DNA of 64,000 bases from Site-B1 sp963827785 (GTDB lineage: Bacteria > Bacteroidota > Bacteroidia > Flavobacteriales > Flavobacteriaceae), in the NCBI GenBank assembly GCA_963827785.1, contig CAWHCT010000008.1:124001-188000 (forward strand). Direction: 5' to 3'. The translations under genes were made by a program, and so were the position numbers. The notes beneath the pieces are model-generated. The model saw only the letters and a list, made by a program, of their open reading frames with translations, ran no database searches and was not told where the DNA came from. Position 1 is the first letter of the stretch. Every line of letters starts with the position of its first letter. Below, in pieces: positions 1 to 9,205 of this stretch.

Positions 1-1
1 A

Positions 2-367
2 AAACTGATGGAGCAACTAAAGCAATACAAAGTGAGTATTGAAGAGATCCATCACACACAAAAACTGGATGCACCAAGCGGAACAGCAATAACCTTGGCC
101 AAGGGTATTATTGAAAATTCCGATTTTAAAAAATGGAAACTGATTGAGGAAAAACCTTCAGAATCTGAATTACCTATTACAGCTAAACGAATCGAAAATG
201 TACCTGGAACTCATACGGTCACTTATGAATCAGATGTGGATACAATTGAAATAAAACATACAGCCCATAGCAGACAAGGATTTGCCTTAGGTGCAGTTAT
301 AGCGGCAGAATGGTTGCTTGACAAAACAGGAGTATTTACTATGAATGACGTGTTAAACATTAGTTAA
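2..367 (+). CDS. dapB: 4-hydroxy-tetrahydrodipicolinate reductase, C-terminal part (cut by window edge)
   Basis: Cytosolic NAD(P)H-dependent reductase of the diaminopimelate/lysine pathway. The reading frame is open to the left edge, so the N-terminal Rossmann half lies outside the window and the first ATG seen is internal. What remains is the C-terminal catalytic/tetramerisation domain: the segment EIHHTQKLDAPSGTA holds the family His-His and the K-x-x-x-PSGTA motif that binds substrate, followed by the SRQGFALGAV region near the end. It ends with TAA and is followed after 65 bp by lepB on the same strand. lysA, a later step of the same pathway, is also in this window, near 37 kb. Confidence 0.95.
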   Translation, partial: KLMEQLKQYKVSIEEIHHTQKLDAPSGTAITLAKGIIENSDFKKWKLIEEKPSESELPITAKRIENVPGTHTVTYESDVDTIEIKHTAHSRQGFALGAVIAAEWLLDKTGVFTMNDVLNIS

Positions 368-432
368 GTTTGCTTTGAGAGGTTAAAAATTGTTTTTTCT
401 TTAGACAAACTATAATTTAAAAGTATAGAATT

Positions 433-1983
433 ATGACAATGATGGAATGGTTTATTTTCTTTATAATAGTCCAAATAATACATGGCCTAGGAACCTGGAA
501 ATTATATACTAAAGCAGGGCAAAATGCTGCTCAGGCTTTTATTCCCGTTTATAATGCGGTTGTACTAATGAAAATTATCAATAGGCCTTGGTGGTGGACC
601 TTATTGTTTTTTGTGCCAATAGTCAACTTGATCATGTTTCCCGTCATTTGGGTGGAGACTGCAAGAAGCTTCGGAAAGAATACTTACAAAGACACCTTTT
701 TAGCCATCATAACCTTAGGCTTTTATAATTTCTATTTGAACTATGTTGAAGATGTAAAGTATATTGAAAACAGAGATCTTCATCCTAAGAGCTCTTCCGG
801 TGACTGGGTAAGCTCAATTTTATTTGCAATTGTTGCGGCCACAATTGTTCATACTTACTTTATTCAACCATACGTGATTCCTACTTCATCTCTGGAAAAG
901 TCCCTTTTAGTTGGTGATTTTCTTTTTGTAAGTAAAATGCATTTTGGAGCCAGAGCACCAATGACTACAGTTGCAATGCCAATGGTACATGATACTATTC
1001 CAATAATTAAAAAGAAATCTTATTTACCTCGACCTCAACTGCCTTATTTTAGGCTACCTGGTTTTGAAAAAGTAGAACACAATGATATAGTCGTTTTCAA
1101 CTGGCCTGTTGATACTATGTTGGATATGAGGCATACAGACAAACACTACTACAAGCCTATTGATAAAAAAACTAACTATGTCAAGCGTTGCGTTGGTATT
1201 GCAGGCGACTCCCTGGAAGTAAGGAATGGTTATGTTTATATTAATGGAATACAAAATAGATTACCAGACAGAGCAAGACTTCAATTCAGTTATGAGGTCA
1301 TACTAAAGGAAGGTAAAGGGTTTGATAATTCCATATTTGAACTTCTAAAGAAGAGATATGATATCACCGATGGTATTTACAGGTTGAATAATGGTAAAAT
1401 CATAATTCCGGCAGCAACCCCTGAAGCCGTTGATATGTTTAAGGATCATCCCAGTGTAGCAAAAATGACTAAAATTGAATCCCCAAAGGGAGAAAGAGAT
1501 CCCGGAATTTTCCCTCATAATCCAAATTATAACTGGAATAATGATTTCTTCGGACCACTTTATATCCCTGAAAAAGGAAAAACCATAGAATTAAATCTGG
1601 AAGTACTTCCCCTTTACAAAAGAGTTTTATCAGAATATGAAGGCAACACCCTAAAAGTTAATGGAAATCAAATACTGATAAATGACAAAGTAGCTACAAG
1701 CTATACATTCAAGCAAAATTATTATTGGATGATGGGAGACAACAGGCATAACTCTCAAGACGCCAGAGCCTGGGGATTTGTTCCTTATGATCATATAGTT
1801 GGAAAACCAGTATTTATCTGGATGAGCTGGGGAGATGGTAAGCCACGATGGGAACGTTTCTTTACAACAGTTGGAGGAAGTGGAAAACCAGTTTCTTATT
1901 TAATTCCTTTCTTAGTTATCCTTTTGGGTTGGATTGGTTATAGTACCTGGAGAAATAAGCGAAAAGCAAAATCGCAATTATAA
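433..1983 (+). CDS. lepB: Signal peptidase I, long Bacteroidetes form
   Basis: Membrane serine protease that removes signal peptides from exported proteins. At 516 residues it is about twice the E. coli core length, as is usual in Bacteroidetes. Residues 1-115 form a hydrophobic DUF5684-like N-terminal region with several membrane segments, and another membrane segment (about 127-145) precedes the catalytic domain. The Ser box reads VIPTSSLEKSLL; the serine before Leu (about residue 153) is the expected nucleophile, with Leu where many family members have Met. The Lys box is YVKRCVGIAGDS (Lys about 251), and the late MMGDNRHNSQDAR box is intact. A long insert separates Lys and GDN boxes. A last membrane helix lies at about 488-505. 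Likely co-transcribed with dapB and the WbqC-like gene. Confidence 0.95.
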   Translation: MTMMEWFIFFIIVQIIHGLGTWKLYTKAGQNAAQAFIPVYNAVVLMKIINRPWWWTLLFFVPIVNLIMFPVIWVETARSFGKNTYKDTFLAIITLGFYNFYLNYVEDVKYIENRDLHPKSSSGDWVSSILFAIVAATIVHTYFIQPYVIPTSSLEKSLLVGDFLFVSKMHFGARAPMTTVAMPMVHDTIPIIKKKSYLPRPQLPYFRLPGFEKVEHNDIVVFNWPVDTMLDMRHTDKHYYKPIDKKTNYVKRCVGIAGDSLEVRNGYVYINGIQNRLPDRARLQFSYEVILKEGKGFDNSIFELLKKRYDITDGIYRLNNGKIIIPAATPEAVDMFKDHPSVAKMTKIESPKGERDPGIFPHNPNYNWNNDFFGPLYIPEKGKTIELNLEVLPLYKRVLSEYEGNTLKVNGNQILINDKVATSYTFKQNYYWMMGDNRHNSQDARAWGFVPYDHIVGKPVFIWMSWGDGKPRWERFFTTVGGSGKPVSYLIPFLVILLGWIGYSTWRNKRKAKSQL

Positions 1984-2032
1984 ATTAACATATATGTCAT
2001 TCCTTCCTTCACTGGATTGACTGGTCAATTAA

Positions 2033-2656
2033 ATGAACATTATTCTTCATCCAACATATTTTCCAAGTATAGCAAGTTTTGTAGCGTTTGCTAAAGCAGA
2101 TTCTGTAATGTTTGAAGTTGAAGATAACTATCAAAAACAGACATACAGGAATCGTTCCTATATTTATGGTGCTAACGGAAGATTATTGTTAAATATACCT
2201 GTAAAACACACTCACAAAAACAGGCAAAAATATAAGAATATTTTAATTGCAAATGAAGAAGACTGGCAATCCCTTAACTGGAAATCGATTCAAAGTGCCT
2301 ATAGGTCATCTCCTTTTTTCGAATTTTATGAGGCCGATTTCGCACCCTTATTTGAAAATCAATATAAATTCCTGATTGATCATAATTTTGAATGTCTTGA
2401 AGTTGTTTTAAACTGTCTTGAATTGGACTTGAATTATTCTAAAACTTCAAATTATCAAGAGGAAGTTTCACCAATTATTGATTATCGGTGTTTGGCTAAT
2501 GCAAGAAAAGAAAGACCTTTGGAATTTGAGGAGTATACACAGGTCTTTATGGATAAATTCGGATTCATACAAAATCTTAGTATCCTTGATCTGCTTTTTA
2601 ACGAAGGTACAAGTGCACTAGGCTATTTGCAATCTCAAGAGATAAAAAGTATTTAA
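2033..2656 (+). CDS. WbqC-like family protein
   Basis: A 207-residue WbqC-family protein. The family is found in polysaccharide loci and in this conserved dapB-lepB-wbqC order of Flavobacteria, but its reaction is not established. Visible family traits are the N-terminal LHPTYFPSIASF segment, the NRSYIYGANGRLLLNIPV block, the KSIQSAYRSSPFFEFY block and a C-terminal FIQNLSILDLLFNEG helix. There is no signal peptide or membrane helix, so it is likely cytosolic. The stop codon overlaps the start of the next gene by one base (TAATG), a sign of translational coupling. Confidence 0.85.
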   Translation: MNIILHPTYFPSIASFVAFAKADSVMFEVEDNYQKQTYRNRSYIYGANGRLLLNIPVKHTHKNRQKYKNILIANEEDWQSLNWKSIQSAYRSSPFFEFYEADFAPLFENQYKFLIDHNFECLEVVLNCLELDLNYSKTSNYQEEVSPIIDYRCLANARKERPLEFEEYTQVFMDKFGFIQNLSILDLLFNEGTSALGYLQSQEIKSI

Positions 2657-2964
2657 TGCTACAATCGATCATTCATTACGGAAGTCATCTTTTGCTGCCC
2701 TTAGCGATTGCTTTGATTTGGTTCCATTCAAACTGGAAAATTGCCTTTTTAATAATGCTCTCAGGACTTTGGATTGACGTGGATCATTTATTAGCGAATC
2801 CCATTTTTGATCCAGGCAGATGCAGTATAAATTTTCATCCGCTTCACTCCTATTTGGCTATAACCATTTACATAGTTCTTTCTATTTATAAAAAAACAAG
2901 ATTAATAGGTTTGGGATTGGTCATTCATATAATAGCAGACACTTTTGACTGCCTGTATATGTAA
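2656..2964 (+). CDS. Small integral membrane protein, DUF6122-like
   Basis: A 102-residue protein with three to four hydrophobic segments, matching the DUF6122 family by eye. Polar residues sit inside or beside the helices in a pattern like membrane metal-dependent hydrolases: GLWIDVDHLLANP (Asp-x-Asp-His), a FHPLHS pair of histidines, and HIIADTFDC near the C-terminus. This suggests a bound metal, but that is inference. It overlaps the WbqC-like gene by one base and ends 2 bp from the end of the convergent phosphatase gene, so no separate terminator fits between them. Confidence 0.75.
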   Translation: MLQSIIHYGSHLLLPLAIALIWFHSNWKIAFLIMLSGLWIDVDHLLANPIFDPGRCSINFHPLHSYLAITIYIVLSIYKKTRLIGLGLVIHIIADTFDCLYM

Positions 2965-2966
2965 TT

Positions 2967-3992
2967 TTAATTCTTCAGACTAACCTTAGCCATTACGGGA
3001 TAATGATCAGATAGTTTTTCATCAAAATTCTTAAACCCATCCACTTTAAATGAACTATCAACCAATATAAAGTCAATTCGTGTTGGGAAAAATTTAAAAT
3101 CATATGTTCTTCCAAAACCACTCCCTGAAACCTCGTAAGCATCCTGTAGACCTTCCGTTATTTGCTTGTATACATAGGAGTATGCAGTATTGTTAAAATC
3201 CCCTGAAATTATAAGTCGATAAGGACATTTTCTTTTGTGTTGGAGAAATAATTCAGTTTGATTCTGTTGCATTTCAAAAGTACTACTTACTCTATTAAAC
3301 AAAAGTTCTGAATCTTCCTTTTTTAATTTTTCAACATCCGTATTTATCTGAAGGGATTGGAGATGAACATTATATATTCTGATAGTATCCATTTCTTTGA
3401 TTATATCCACAAAAATGGCATTATTAGCCGTATTTGGAAATTCGACAGAACCGGAATTCACAATCGGAAAATTAGAAAAAATAGCTTGTCCATATTTCGT
3501 TCTATTTCCTGATAAATGTTCAAACTTATATTTGAAATTGGATAGATCAATATTTTTATTCGGATGATATTCCTGAATATTAAGAATATCAGGTTGTGCT
3601 GATTTAATTAACTTTTCTATTCTTTTTTCAACATTTTCTTCATCAATCCAGTCATATAAATTAAATAACCTGACATTATAATTCATTACTGATAAATCGC
3701 TATTATCACCTGCATCTTTATCCGAGGAAAACTTATAGAACGACCCCAGGTAATTGTAGCCAATTAATAATATTACCAGTGAAACAAGGAATTGTTTTTT
3801 TAATTGCAGCAACCAATAAATTACAAAAAGAATGTTTAATACAATAAGCATAGGAACAGCCAAACTGAGTACAGCTAAAATTGGGAACATCTTTGGTGCG
3901 ACAAAAGGTAAGATATACGAAAGCAACAACATGGTTGCGATAATAGAGTTTACTAAAAACACTATTTTATTAAAAACACTAAGTTTTTTCAC
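2967..3992 (-). CDS. Endonuclease/exonuclease/phosphatase family protein, membrane anchored
   Basis: A 341-residue protein with three predicted N-terminal membrane helices (about residues 8-90) and a C-terminal EEP fold. Family motifs are visible in order: VMNYNVRLFN, the Glu of ILNIQEYHP, IYNVHLQS, ISGDFNNT and the terminal SDHYPVMAKV, which supply the metal-binding Asn/Glu/Asp and catalytic His. The substrate could be a nucleic acid, a phosphoinositide-like compound or another phosphodiester, and the sequence does not decide. It starts with GTG and lies 23 bp behind the second rhomboid gene, so it is probably the last gene of the mutL-rhomboid operon. Confidence 0.88.
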   Translation of the reverse strand: MKKLSVFNKIVFLVNSIIATMLLLSYILPFVAPKMFPILAVLSLAVPMLIVLNILFVIYWLLQLKKQFLVSLVILLIGYNYLGSFYKFSSDKDAGDNSDLSVMNYNVRLFNLYDWIDEENVEKRIEKLIKSAQPDILNIQEYHPNKNIDLSNFKYKFEHLSGNRTKYGQAIFSNFPIVNSGSVEFPNTANNAIFVDIIKEMDTIRIYNVHLQSLQINTDVEKLKKEDSELLFNRVSSTFEMQQNQTELFLQHKRKCPYRLIISGDFNNTAYSYVYKQITEGLQDAYEVSGSGFGRTYDFKFFPTRIDFILVDSSFKVDGFKNFDEKLSDHYPVMAKVSLKN

Positions 3993-4015
3993 CTTTAGTC
4001 CGTTACTTAATACTG

Positions 4016-4888
4016 TTATTCCCCAGCCTTAAACAAAAACTCTTTTTCTTCTTTGGTTAAACTCTCGTAACCACTTTTGCTTATTTTGTCCAGGATAATA
4101 TCTATTTGCTTTTGCTTGTTAAACTCATTAAAATTGCCTTTGGTATTTCCTTTAACTTTAGATTTATTTTTATGCACCGTTTTAAGATTTGATCTTTTGG
4201 ATGAACTTTTAAAAAGATTGCTAAATCCATCTATCATCTTTTCAAAACCCTTGCCGATATCTGTCCCATTTTTTAGTTGTGAAGCATAGAAATACCCCAA
4301 AAGAGCACCACCCAAATGAGCCATATTACCTCCGGGATTTATTCCAAAAAGACCTAAAAGATCAAGAGCTATAAGAGCCGCTCCAATATACCAAAGTTTA
4401 ATATTAAAAGTAAAGACCCTCACTTCCATTTTTGGCATATAAGCACATAAAAATATCAGAAGCGCCCTTACGGCAGCTGATGCACCTATAAGCATGCTGC
4501 CTTTATTAAAAATAGTTGGAAATAAGTTATATCCCAGCATGAATAACAAAGCCCCAAAAATGGCTCCCAGAAAATACACATTCAGAGCCATTTTGGTATT
4601 GAAAAGGTTAACGAACATTCTACCTAAAAAATAAAGCCAGAGCATATTGAAAAGTAGATGCCAAAAATCATAGTGTATAAAAGCATACGTGAAAATAGAC
4701 CAAGGCTGAACTATGAAATCTCCTAATTTTACAGGAAACTCAAACCAATTGAAAAAAGAATATGATTGCCCTTTAGATAAAATAAAGACAATTTTTGCTA
4801 ATAAAAAGACAACAACATTAATGGCAATTATCTTTTCAAAGATATTTAAATTGGAAAATTTATATTTAATATCTTGAGTTAAACTCAT
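4016..4888 (-). CDS. Rhomboid family intramembrane serine protease with C-terminal extension
   Basis: Six-helix rhomboid protease of about 290 residues. The helix 2 HxxFN-like pattern reads HYDFWHLLFNMLWLYFLG, the serine motif is IGASAAVRA, and the second catalytic residue is His of GNMAHLGGALLG. Rhomboids usually have Gly after the serine (GxSG); here it is Ala, so activity should be checked. After the membrane domain comes a basic 80-residue cytosolic tail (DUF6576-like) ending in LTKEEKEFLFKAGE. The start chosen is the ATG at 4888, whose ATGA overlaps the stop of the upstream rhomboid gene; an ATG at 4897 is possible. It is part of a mutL-rhomboid-rhomboid-EEP operon. Confidence 0.9.
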   Translation of the reverse strand: MSLTQDIKYKFSNLNIFEKIIAINVVVFLLAKIVFILSKGQSYSFFNWFEFPVKLGDFIVQPWSIFTYAFIHYDFWHLLFNMLWLYFLGRMFVNLFNTKMALNVYFLGAIFGALLFMLGYNLFPTIFNKGSMLIGASAAVRALLIFLCAYMPKMEVRVFTFNIKLWYIGAALIALDLLGLFGINPGGNMAHLGGALLGYFYASQLKNGTDIGKGFEKMIDGFSNLFKSSSKRSNLKTVHKNKSKVKGNTKGNFNEFNKQKQIDIILDKISKSGYESLTKEEKEFLFKAGE

Positions 4889-5646
4889 AAATCCCATCTG
4901 TTTTTATTGAATTGGGTTTTCTTCCAATACCACATAATTATAAATCCTGTTAAGGCACCTCCTACGTGTGCCATGTAAGCTGTATTACTTGGGCTAAAAA
5001 ATGATTGTCCGGTTAAAGCAGAAACTAGATCTAAAATGATTATCGCAGGAATAAAATATTTTGCTTTTATTGGAATTGGCAAAAAGATTAGCATCAATTT
5101 AGACTCAGGATACAACATTCCAAAAGCTACCAAAACTCCCATGATAGCCCCAGATGCCCCTACCATTGGTGTATTAAATACGCTCACGAAGCTATTCAAC
5201 TGGCTGGGACTTAAAACAGTTTCCCATCTTTTATCGTACATATTGAAGCCGGAATTCAAGGCATTCATAACTTCAGAATTTGAAAACCCAGCAGAACTTA
5301 GAGTAGAAAAATCTGAATAAAAATTAAAATATGAGAATCCAACCTGTAAAGCCAAAGCTCCTAAGCCTGCAGAAAAGTATAAGAATAAAAATTTCTTATA
5401 ATCAATTCGTTGTTCAACCGGAGTTCCAAACATCCACAGAGCCAACATATTAAACCCAATATGCATAAACCCTCCATGCATAAACATATGAGATATGATT
5501 TGCCAAAACCTGAACATTGGATTCTTAGGAAAATACATTGCAAACAACTCATAGAATAACGTGCCTTTACCCAAAGTAAGCGTGCCAATAAAAAATATGA
5601 TATTTAATATTAATAGGTGTTTGACTGTATTGGTTATTCTATTCAT
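4885..5646 (-). CDS. Rhomboid family intramembrane serine protease
   Basis: A 253-residue rhomboid with six predicted membrane helices. The catalytic elements are complete: HMFMHGGFMHIGFNMLALW in loop 1/helix 2, the serine motif VGASGAIMGVL and His of AHVGGALTGF. Substrates are unknown, since rhomboids cleave membrane helices of diverse proteins. The gene follows mutL by 23 bp and overlaps the next rhomboid by 4 bp, a common arrangement in Flavobacteria. The two proteins share the core motifs but differ in tail and loop lengths, so they look like an old duplication rather than a recent one. Confidence 0.93.
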   Translation of the reverse strand: MNRITNTVKHLLILNIIFFIGTLTLGKGTLFYELFAMYFPKNPMFRFWQIISHMFMHGGFMHIGFNMLALWMFGTPVEQRIDYKKFLFLYFSAGLGALALQVGFSYFNFYSDFSTLSSAGFSNSEVMNALNSGFNMYDKRWETVLSPSQLNSFVSVFNTPMVGASGAIMGVLVAFGMLYPESKLMLIFLPIPIKAKYFIPAIIILDLVSALTGQSFFSPSNTAYMAHVGGALTGFIIMWYWKKTQFNKNRWDL

Positions 5647-5669
5647 TTTATTTTTTCTTTATTTCCACA

Positions 5670-7523
5670 TTATTCAAATCTCTTATCAAAATCCTCCATA
5701 GTCATTGTTATAAATATTGGCTTGTTAGCCGGAGTTACGCTTGCTTCCTTACATGCAAAAAGACTATTAACCAAATGTTCCTGTTCTTGTTTGTTAAGGG
5801 TTTGTCCAGTTTTTATCGCCAGAGATCTAGCCATTGATTTTGACAGTAGATCTGTTAAGCTTAAGTTACTATCTGGAACTTCATTTTGGAAATCACTTAT
5901 AAGTTGCTCAATTATTATTGAAACCTCGCTTTCAGTCACTATTAGCGGTATCCCTGAAATTTCTAAAGTATCTGCGCTTAATTTTGAAATTATAAACCCT
6001 GTTGATTCCAATTGTTCCCTCAGTTGTTCTATAACATGAATTTCAGGTTTAGAATAATGAAAAACCAATGGGAATAATAATTGCTGACTTGTAGCTTCCT
6101 TTAAAGTGAAATTTCGAAGAAATTCTTCATATAAGATTCTTTGATGTGCCTTATTCTGATCAATAAGCAATATTCCTGATTTTATAGTAGTAACAATGTA
6201 TTTTTTATGCAATTGGAATGTTGTTTGAACTTCCTGCAAAGAATCATTACCATCAAACATGGAAGGCGCCACGTCATCACTTTCAAATTGAACGCCACTA
6301 AAATCTGGTTCTAAATTGTTTGACTTCGATTCCAATCCTACATATAAGCTTTCCCAACCCTGAGATGAATCTTTTTTAAATTTTCCTGAAACTGAACTTG
6401 AGTTACCATCAGGTCGGAAGGGATTAAAATTTCTATCCACTTCTACATTTGGAGATTCAGCATTTCTATCCTTGTATCGATAAGGCGTTTCCAAATTAGC
6501 GTCATGCTCAAAATCAAGTACGGGAGCTATGCTAAATTGTCCGAGACTATGTTTTATTGCTGATCTTAAAATGGCATAGATAGTATGATCATCTTCAAAT
6601 TTAATTTCTGTTTTTGTAGGATGAATATTAATATCAATAGATTCAGGCTCAACAGTCAAATTCAAAAAATAACTGGGAAATCTACCTTCTTTCAACAACC
6701 CTTCAAAAGCAGAAATAACGGAATGATTTAAATAGGCACTTTTTATGAACCTATTATTTACAAAAAAAAACTGCTCGCCTCTTGTTTTTTTTGAATACTC
6801 TGGTTTACAAACAAATCCGCTGATCTTTAAAACATCTGTTGACTCTTCAACCGGAACTAATTTTTCATTCGTTTTATTTCCAAATATGTTTACTACTGCT
6901 TTGCCGATAATTACTTTCAGGCAAATTAAACATCTCACTGCCATTTTGGATACATCGTAAAACAAATATTTGGATGCGCCAGAGCAACACGGTGAAATTC
7001 GTCAATGACATGACGCATTTCTACCTGATTTGATTTTAAAAAATTACGTCTTGCAGGAATATTAAAAAAAAATTCTTTACAGCTATTGAAGTGCCTTTTG
7101 GCGTTACAACAACCTCTTGCGAAACAACTTTACTGCCTTCAATCCTTATATGAAGTTTCCAACCTCATCCTGCTCTTGTTTTGTTTTTAATTCAACATGT
7201 GCAATTGCAGCAATACTTGCCAAAGCCTCACCTCTAAACCCTTTGTGTTAATATGAAATAGATCTTCGGCAGACCTTATTTTGAAGTAGCGTGTCTTTCA
7301 AAGCTCAGACGAGCATCGGTAACACTCATCCCAACTCCGTTATCAATTACTTGAATCAATGTTTTGCCACGCATCTTTTATTATCAATTTTATTTGGCTA
7401 GCATCAGCATCAATAGAATTTTCAAGCAATTCCTTTAACAACTGATGCTGGTCTTTGAACAACTTCACCTGCTGCAATTTGATTGGCTACATGATCTGGT
7501 AATAATTGAATGATATCTGCCAT
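5670..7523 (-). pseudogene. mutL: DNA mismatch repair protein MutL, N-terminal third broken by eight single-base indels
   Basis: MutL couples MutS mismatch recognition to strand incision. Reading from ATG at 7523 gives the GHKL ATPase N-terminus (IAAGEVVQRPASVVK, DNGVGM, GFRGEAL), but the frame must be changed eight times: extra base near 7432, 7370, 6948 and 6898; missing base near 7280, 7243, 7157 and 7068 (a nine-A run). The shifts sum to zero. Each piece translates to clean MutL sequence, so the amino acids are conserved and only the frame is lost. From about 6895 to the stop the frame is open, covering the transducer domain (FFVNNRFIKS, DINIHPTKTEIKF) and the C-terminal dimerisation domain ending MTMEDFDKRF. 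Sequencing error is more likely than decay. The gene is followed by two rhomboids. Confidence 0.9.
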
Positions 7524-7526
7524 ATT

Positions 7527-7811
7527 TTATTGAAAGAAAATAGACAAATCAAATTCAATAATAAAAAGGAAAATTAATATTAAAATAGCGACAATAATTA
7601 ATATTCTTCTATTGGCAGCTTTATCTGGAGAACTTCTAAGTTCGTCCCATGCGGTTAAAAATTTAGTTTTTATATTGCCACTTGAACCAACTGTTTTTCT
7701 ATAATCGTCAAATTTGTGTTTAATTTCAAAAGGACTTCCTTCGCCATTTGATTTATAATGACGAGGCACATAATTAAACTTCTTATTTTTCCGTAATTTA
7801 AATATTCCCAT
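7527..7811 (-). CDS. Conserved small membrane protein
   Basis: A 94-residue protein not assigned to a function. Residues 1-70 are soluble and basic (FKLRKNKKFNYVPRHYKSNG, then a DDYRKTVGSSGN stretch); residues about 69-88 form one hydrophobic helix, so it is probably anchored by its C-terminus with the basic part in the cytoplasm. Proteins like this are common in Flavobacteria next to mutL or ribH and are sometimes labelled riboflavin synthase subunit beta by mistake, through the neighbour. It ends 3 bp before the mutL start and begins about 100 bp after ribH. Confidence 0.7.
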   Translation of the reverse strand: MGIFKLRKNKKFNYVPRHYKSNGEGSPFEIKHKFDDYRKTVGSSGNIKTKFLTAWDELRSSPDKAANRRILIIVAILILIFLFIIEFDLSIFFQ

Positions 7812-7913
7812 AACTCCCTAAGCATCAAAAATACTGAAAATACAATACAATTGAAGAATTCTATTGCTAAAAAATGTTAACAAACACCAAGAAAAATGGA
7901 GTTTTTAATGCAA

Positions 7914-8408
7914 TTATTTGCTTTTAGTCTTAAGCCTAAAATCGGCCATTTTTATAGCTGCAATAGCCGATTCTGTCCCTTTATTGCCATGCTTACCTCC
8001 AGACCTGTCAATGGCCTGTTGCATTGTATTGTCCGTAAGGACGCAAAAAATAATTGGGATATCATTTTGAATATTAAGATCTTTTATCCCTTGTGTAACT
8101 CCATCACAAACAAAATCAAAATGTCTTGTTTCACCTTGAATAACACTACCTATTGCAATTATGGCATCAACTTTTTGTTCCTGCATTTTTTTACAACCAT
8201 AGACTAGTTCAAAACTTCCGGGAACATCAAATCGCAAAATGTTAGTTATCTTGGCTCCATTTTCGATCAACGCATCATAGGCACCATTATACAATCCTTC
8301 TGTTATATTTGGATTCCACTCAGAAACCACAATGCCAAAACGAAAACTTTTTGCATTAGGAATAGTGGATTTATCGTAATGTGATAAATTCTTGTTTGCC
8401 GTAGCCAT
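7914..8408 (-). CDS. ribH: 6,7-dimethyl-8-ribityllumazine synthase
   Basis: Penultimate enzyme of riboflavin synthesis; it condenses ribulose-derived dihydroxybutanone phosphate with the ribitylamino-pyrimidine and forms cytosolic capsids or pentamers. The 164-residue length fits. Visible motifs are VVSEWNPNIT, the substrate-binding DVPGSFELVY, IGSVIQGETRHFDFV with the catalytic His at about residue 96, and DRSGGKHGNKGTESA at the C-terminus. It begins 5 bp after the stop of the upstream TPR gene, so the two are co-transcribed. No FMN riboswitch was seen. Confidence 0.97.
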   Translation of the reverse strand: MATANKNLSHYDKSTIPNAKSFRFGIVVSEWNPNITEGLYNGAYDALIENGAKITNILRFDVPGSFELVYGCKKMQEQKVDAIIAIGSVIQGETRHFDFVCDGVTQGIKDLNIQNDIPIIFCVLTDNTMQQAIDRSGGKHGNKGTESAIAAIKMADFRLKTKSK

Positions 8409-8413
8409 TTGAT

Positions 8414-9184
8414 CTATTTCAGTGCTTCCGCTTTTCCGATGAATACATCTATATTCGCAGCTTCAGTTGATTTTGGAAAGTCTTCTTTTATTGTATTGAA
8501 ATGTTGAAGTGCTTTTTCTGATTTACCTAATTCAAGAGCTATGGTTCCTGCTTTATAAAGATACATTGGAGTGGTAAAATCATTCTTTCGCATTTTTGCA
8601 GCATCCTCATAGTAACCTAATGCATCTTCTAATTGATTCAACTGAACAAAAGAATCTCCAATTCCACCTTTAGCCAATGGAGCTATTGCTTCATCATCAG
8701 ATTTATATTTACTCAAATAAGTAATAGAATTTTTATAATCCTTCATTTGCAGATAAGACATTCCTGCGTAATAATTAGACAAATTAGCAGCAGGAGTTCC
8801 TTTATATTCCTCGATGATATCAAGTAAACCGAATTTACCTCCACTTCCATTCAGTGCTAATGTAAACAATGAATCCTTCTCAGTCTGTGTCCCGGAAATT
8901 GCTTCATTGAACATGGATTGCGCGTGATACATATCATTCATAGCAGATTCCTGTTTAGGTTCTGCGATAAATTTGTTGTAACCGAGGTAGCCTAGCACTA
9001 CTACAGCTACAAGTCCTATTATTATAAAGATATATTTTTGGTTAGCCGCAACCCATTCTTCGGTTTTAGATGCACTTTCATCCAATGTCTTGAAAACACC
9101 AGCTGTTGCCGATTGTTCTTCAATTGCCTCAACTTTTTCTGCTTTGGTTTTCGGTTTGTAACCTCTTTTCTTATAAGTTGCCAT
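8414..9184 (-). CDS. Tetratricopeptide repeat membrane protein (YfgM-like)
   Basis: A protein of 256 residues from the ATG at 9184; a TTG further upstream at 9208 would add eight residues but is poorer and would overlap the predicted promoter box. It has a basic N-terminus (MATYKKRGYKPKTKAEK), one membrane helix at about 46-68, and an outside region made of TPR-like helical repeats (AANLSNYYAGMSYLQMKDY, KGGIGDSFVQLNQLEDALGYY, LYKAGTIALELGKSEKAL). This layout resembles YfgM, which accompanies the Sec translocon, but that role is only an analogy. It lies upstream of ribH and is divergent from recF. Confidence 0.82.
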   Translation of the reverse strand: MATYKKRGYKPKTKAEKVEAIEEQSATAGVFKTLDESASKTEEWVAANQKYIFIIIGLVAVVVLGYLGYNKFIAEPKQESAMNDMYHAQSMFNEAISGTQTEKDSLFTLALNGSGGKFGLLDIIEEYKGTPAANLSNYYAGMSYLQMKDYKNSITYLSKYKSDDEAIAPLAKGGIGDSFVQLNQLEDALGYYEDAAKMRKNDFTTPMYLYKAGTIALELGKSEKALQHFNTIKEDFPKSTEAANIDVFIGKAEALK

Positions 9185-9205
9185 ATATACTTTATTAATG
9201 CGTGG

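Noticed and set aside
4077..4289. Small plus-strand frame inside the rhomboid region as toxin gene
   Set aside because: It is a mirror of the rhomboid coding sequence with no antitoxin, promoter or family likeness.
5670..7523. mutL as a decayed pseudogene
   Set aside because: The protein is conserved in every segment and no stop arises from a substitution; only frame changes occur, so decay over time is not supported.
7527..7811. Riboflavin synthase subunit beta for the 94-residue protein
   Set aside because: It has no lumazine or riboflavin synthase motif; the real ribH is the next gene. The label would come from the neighbour only.
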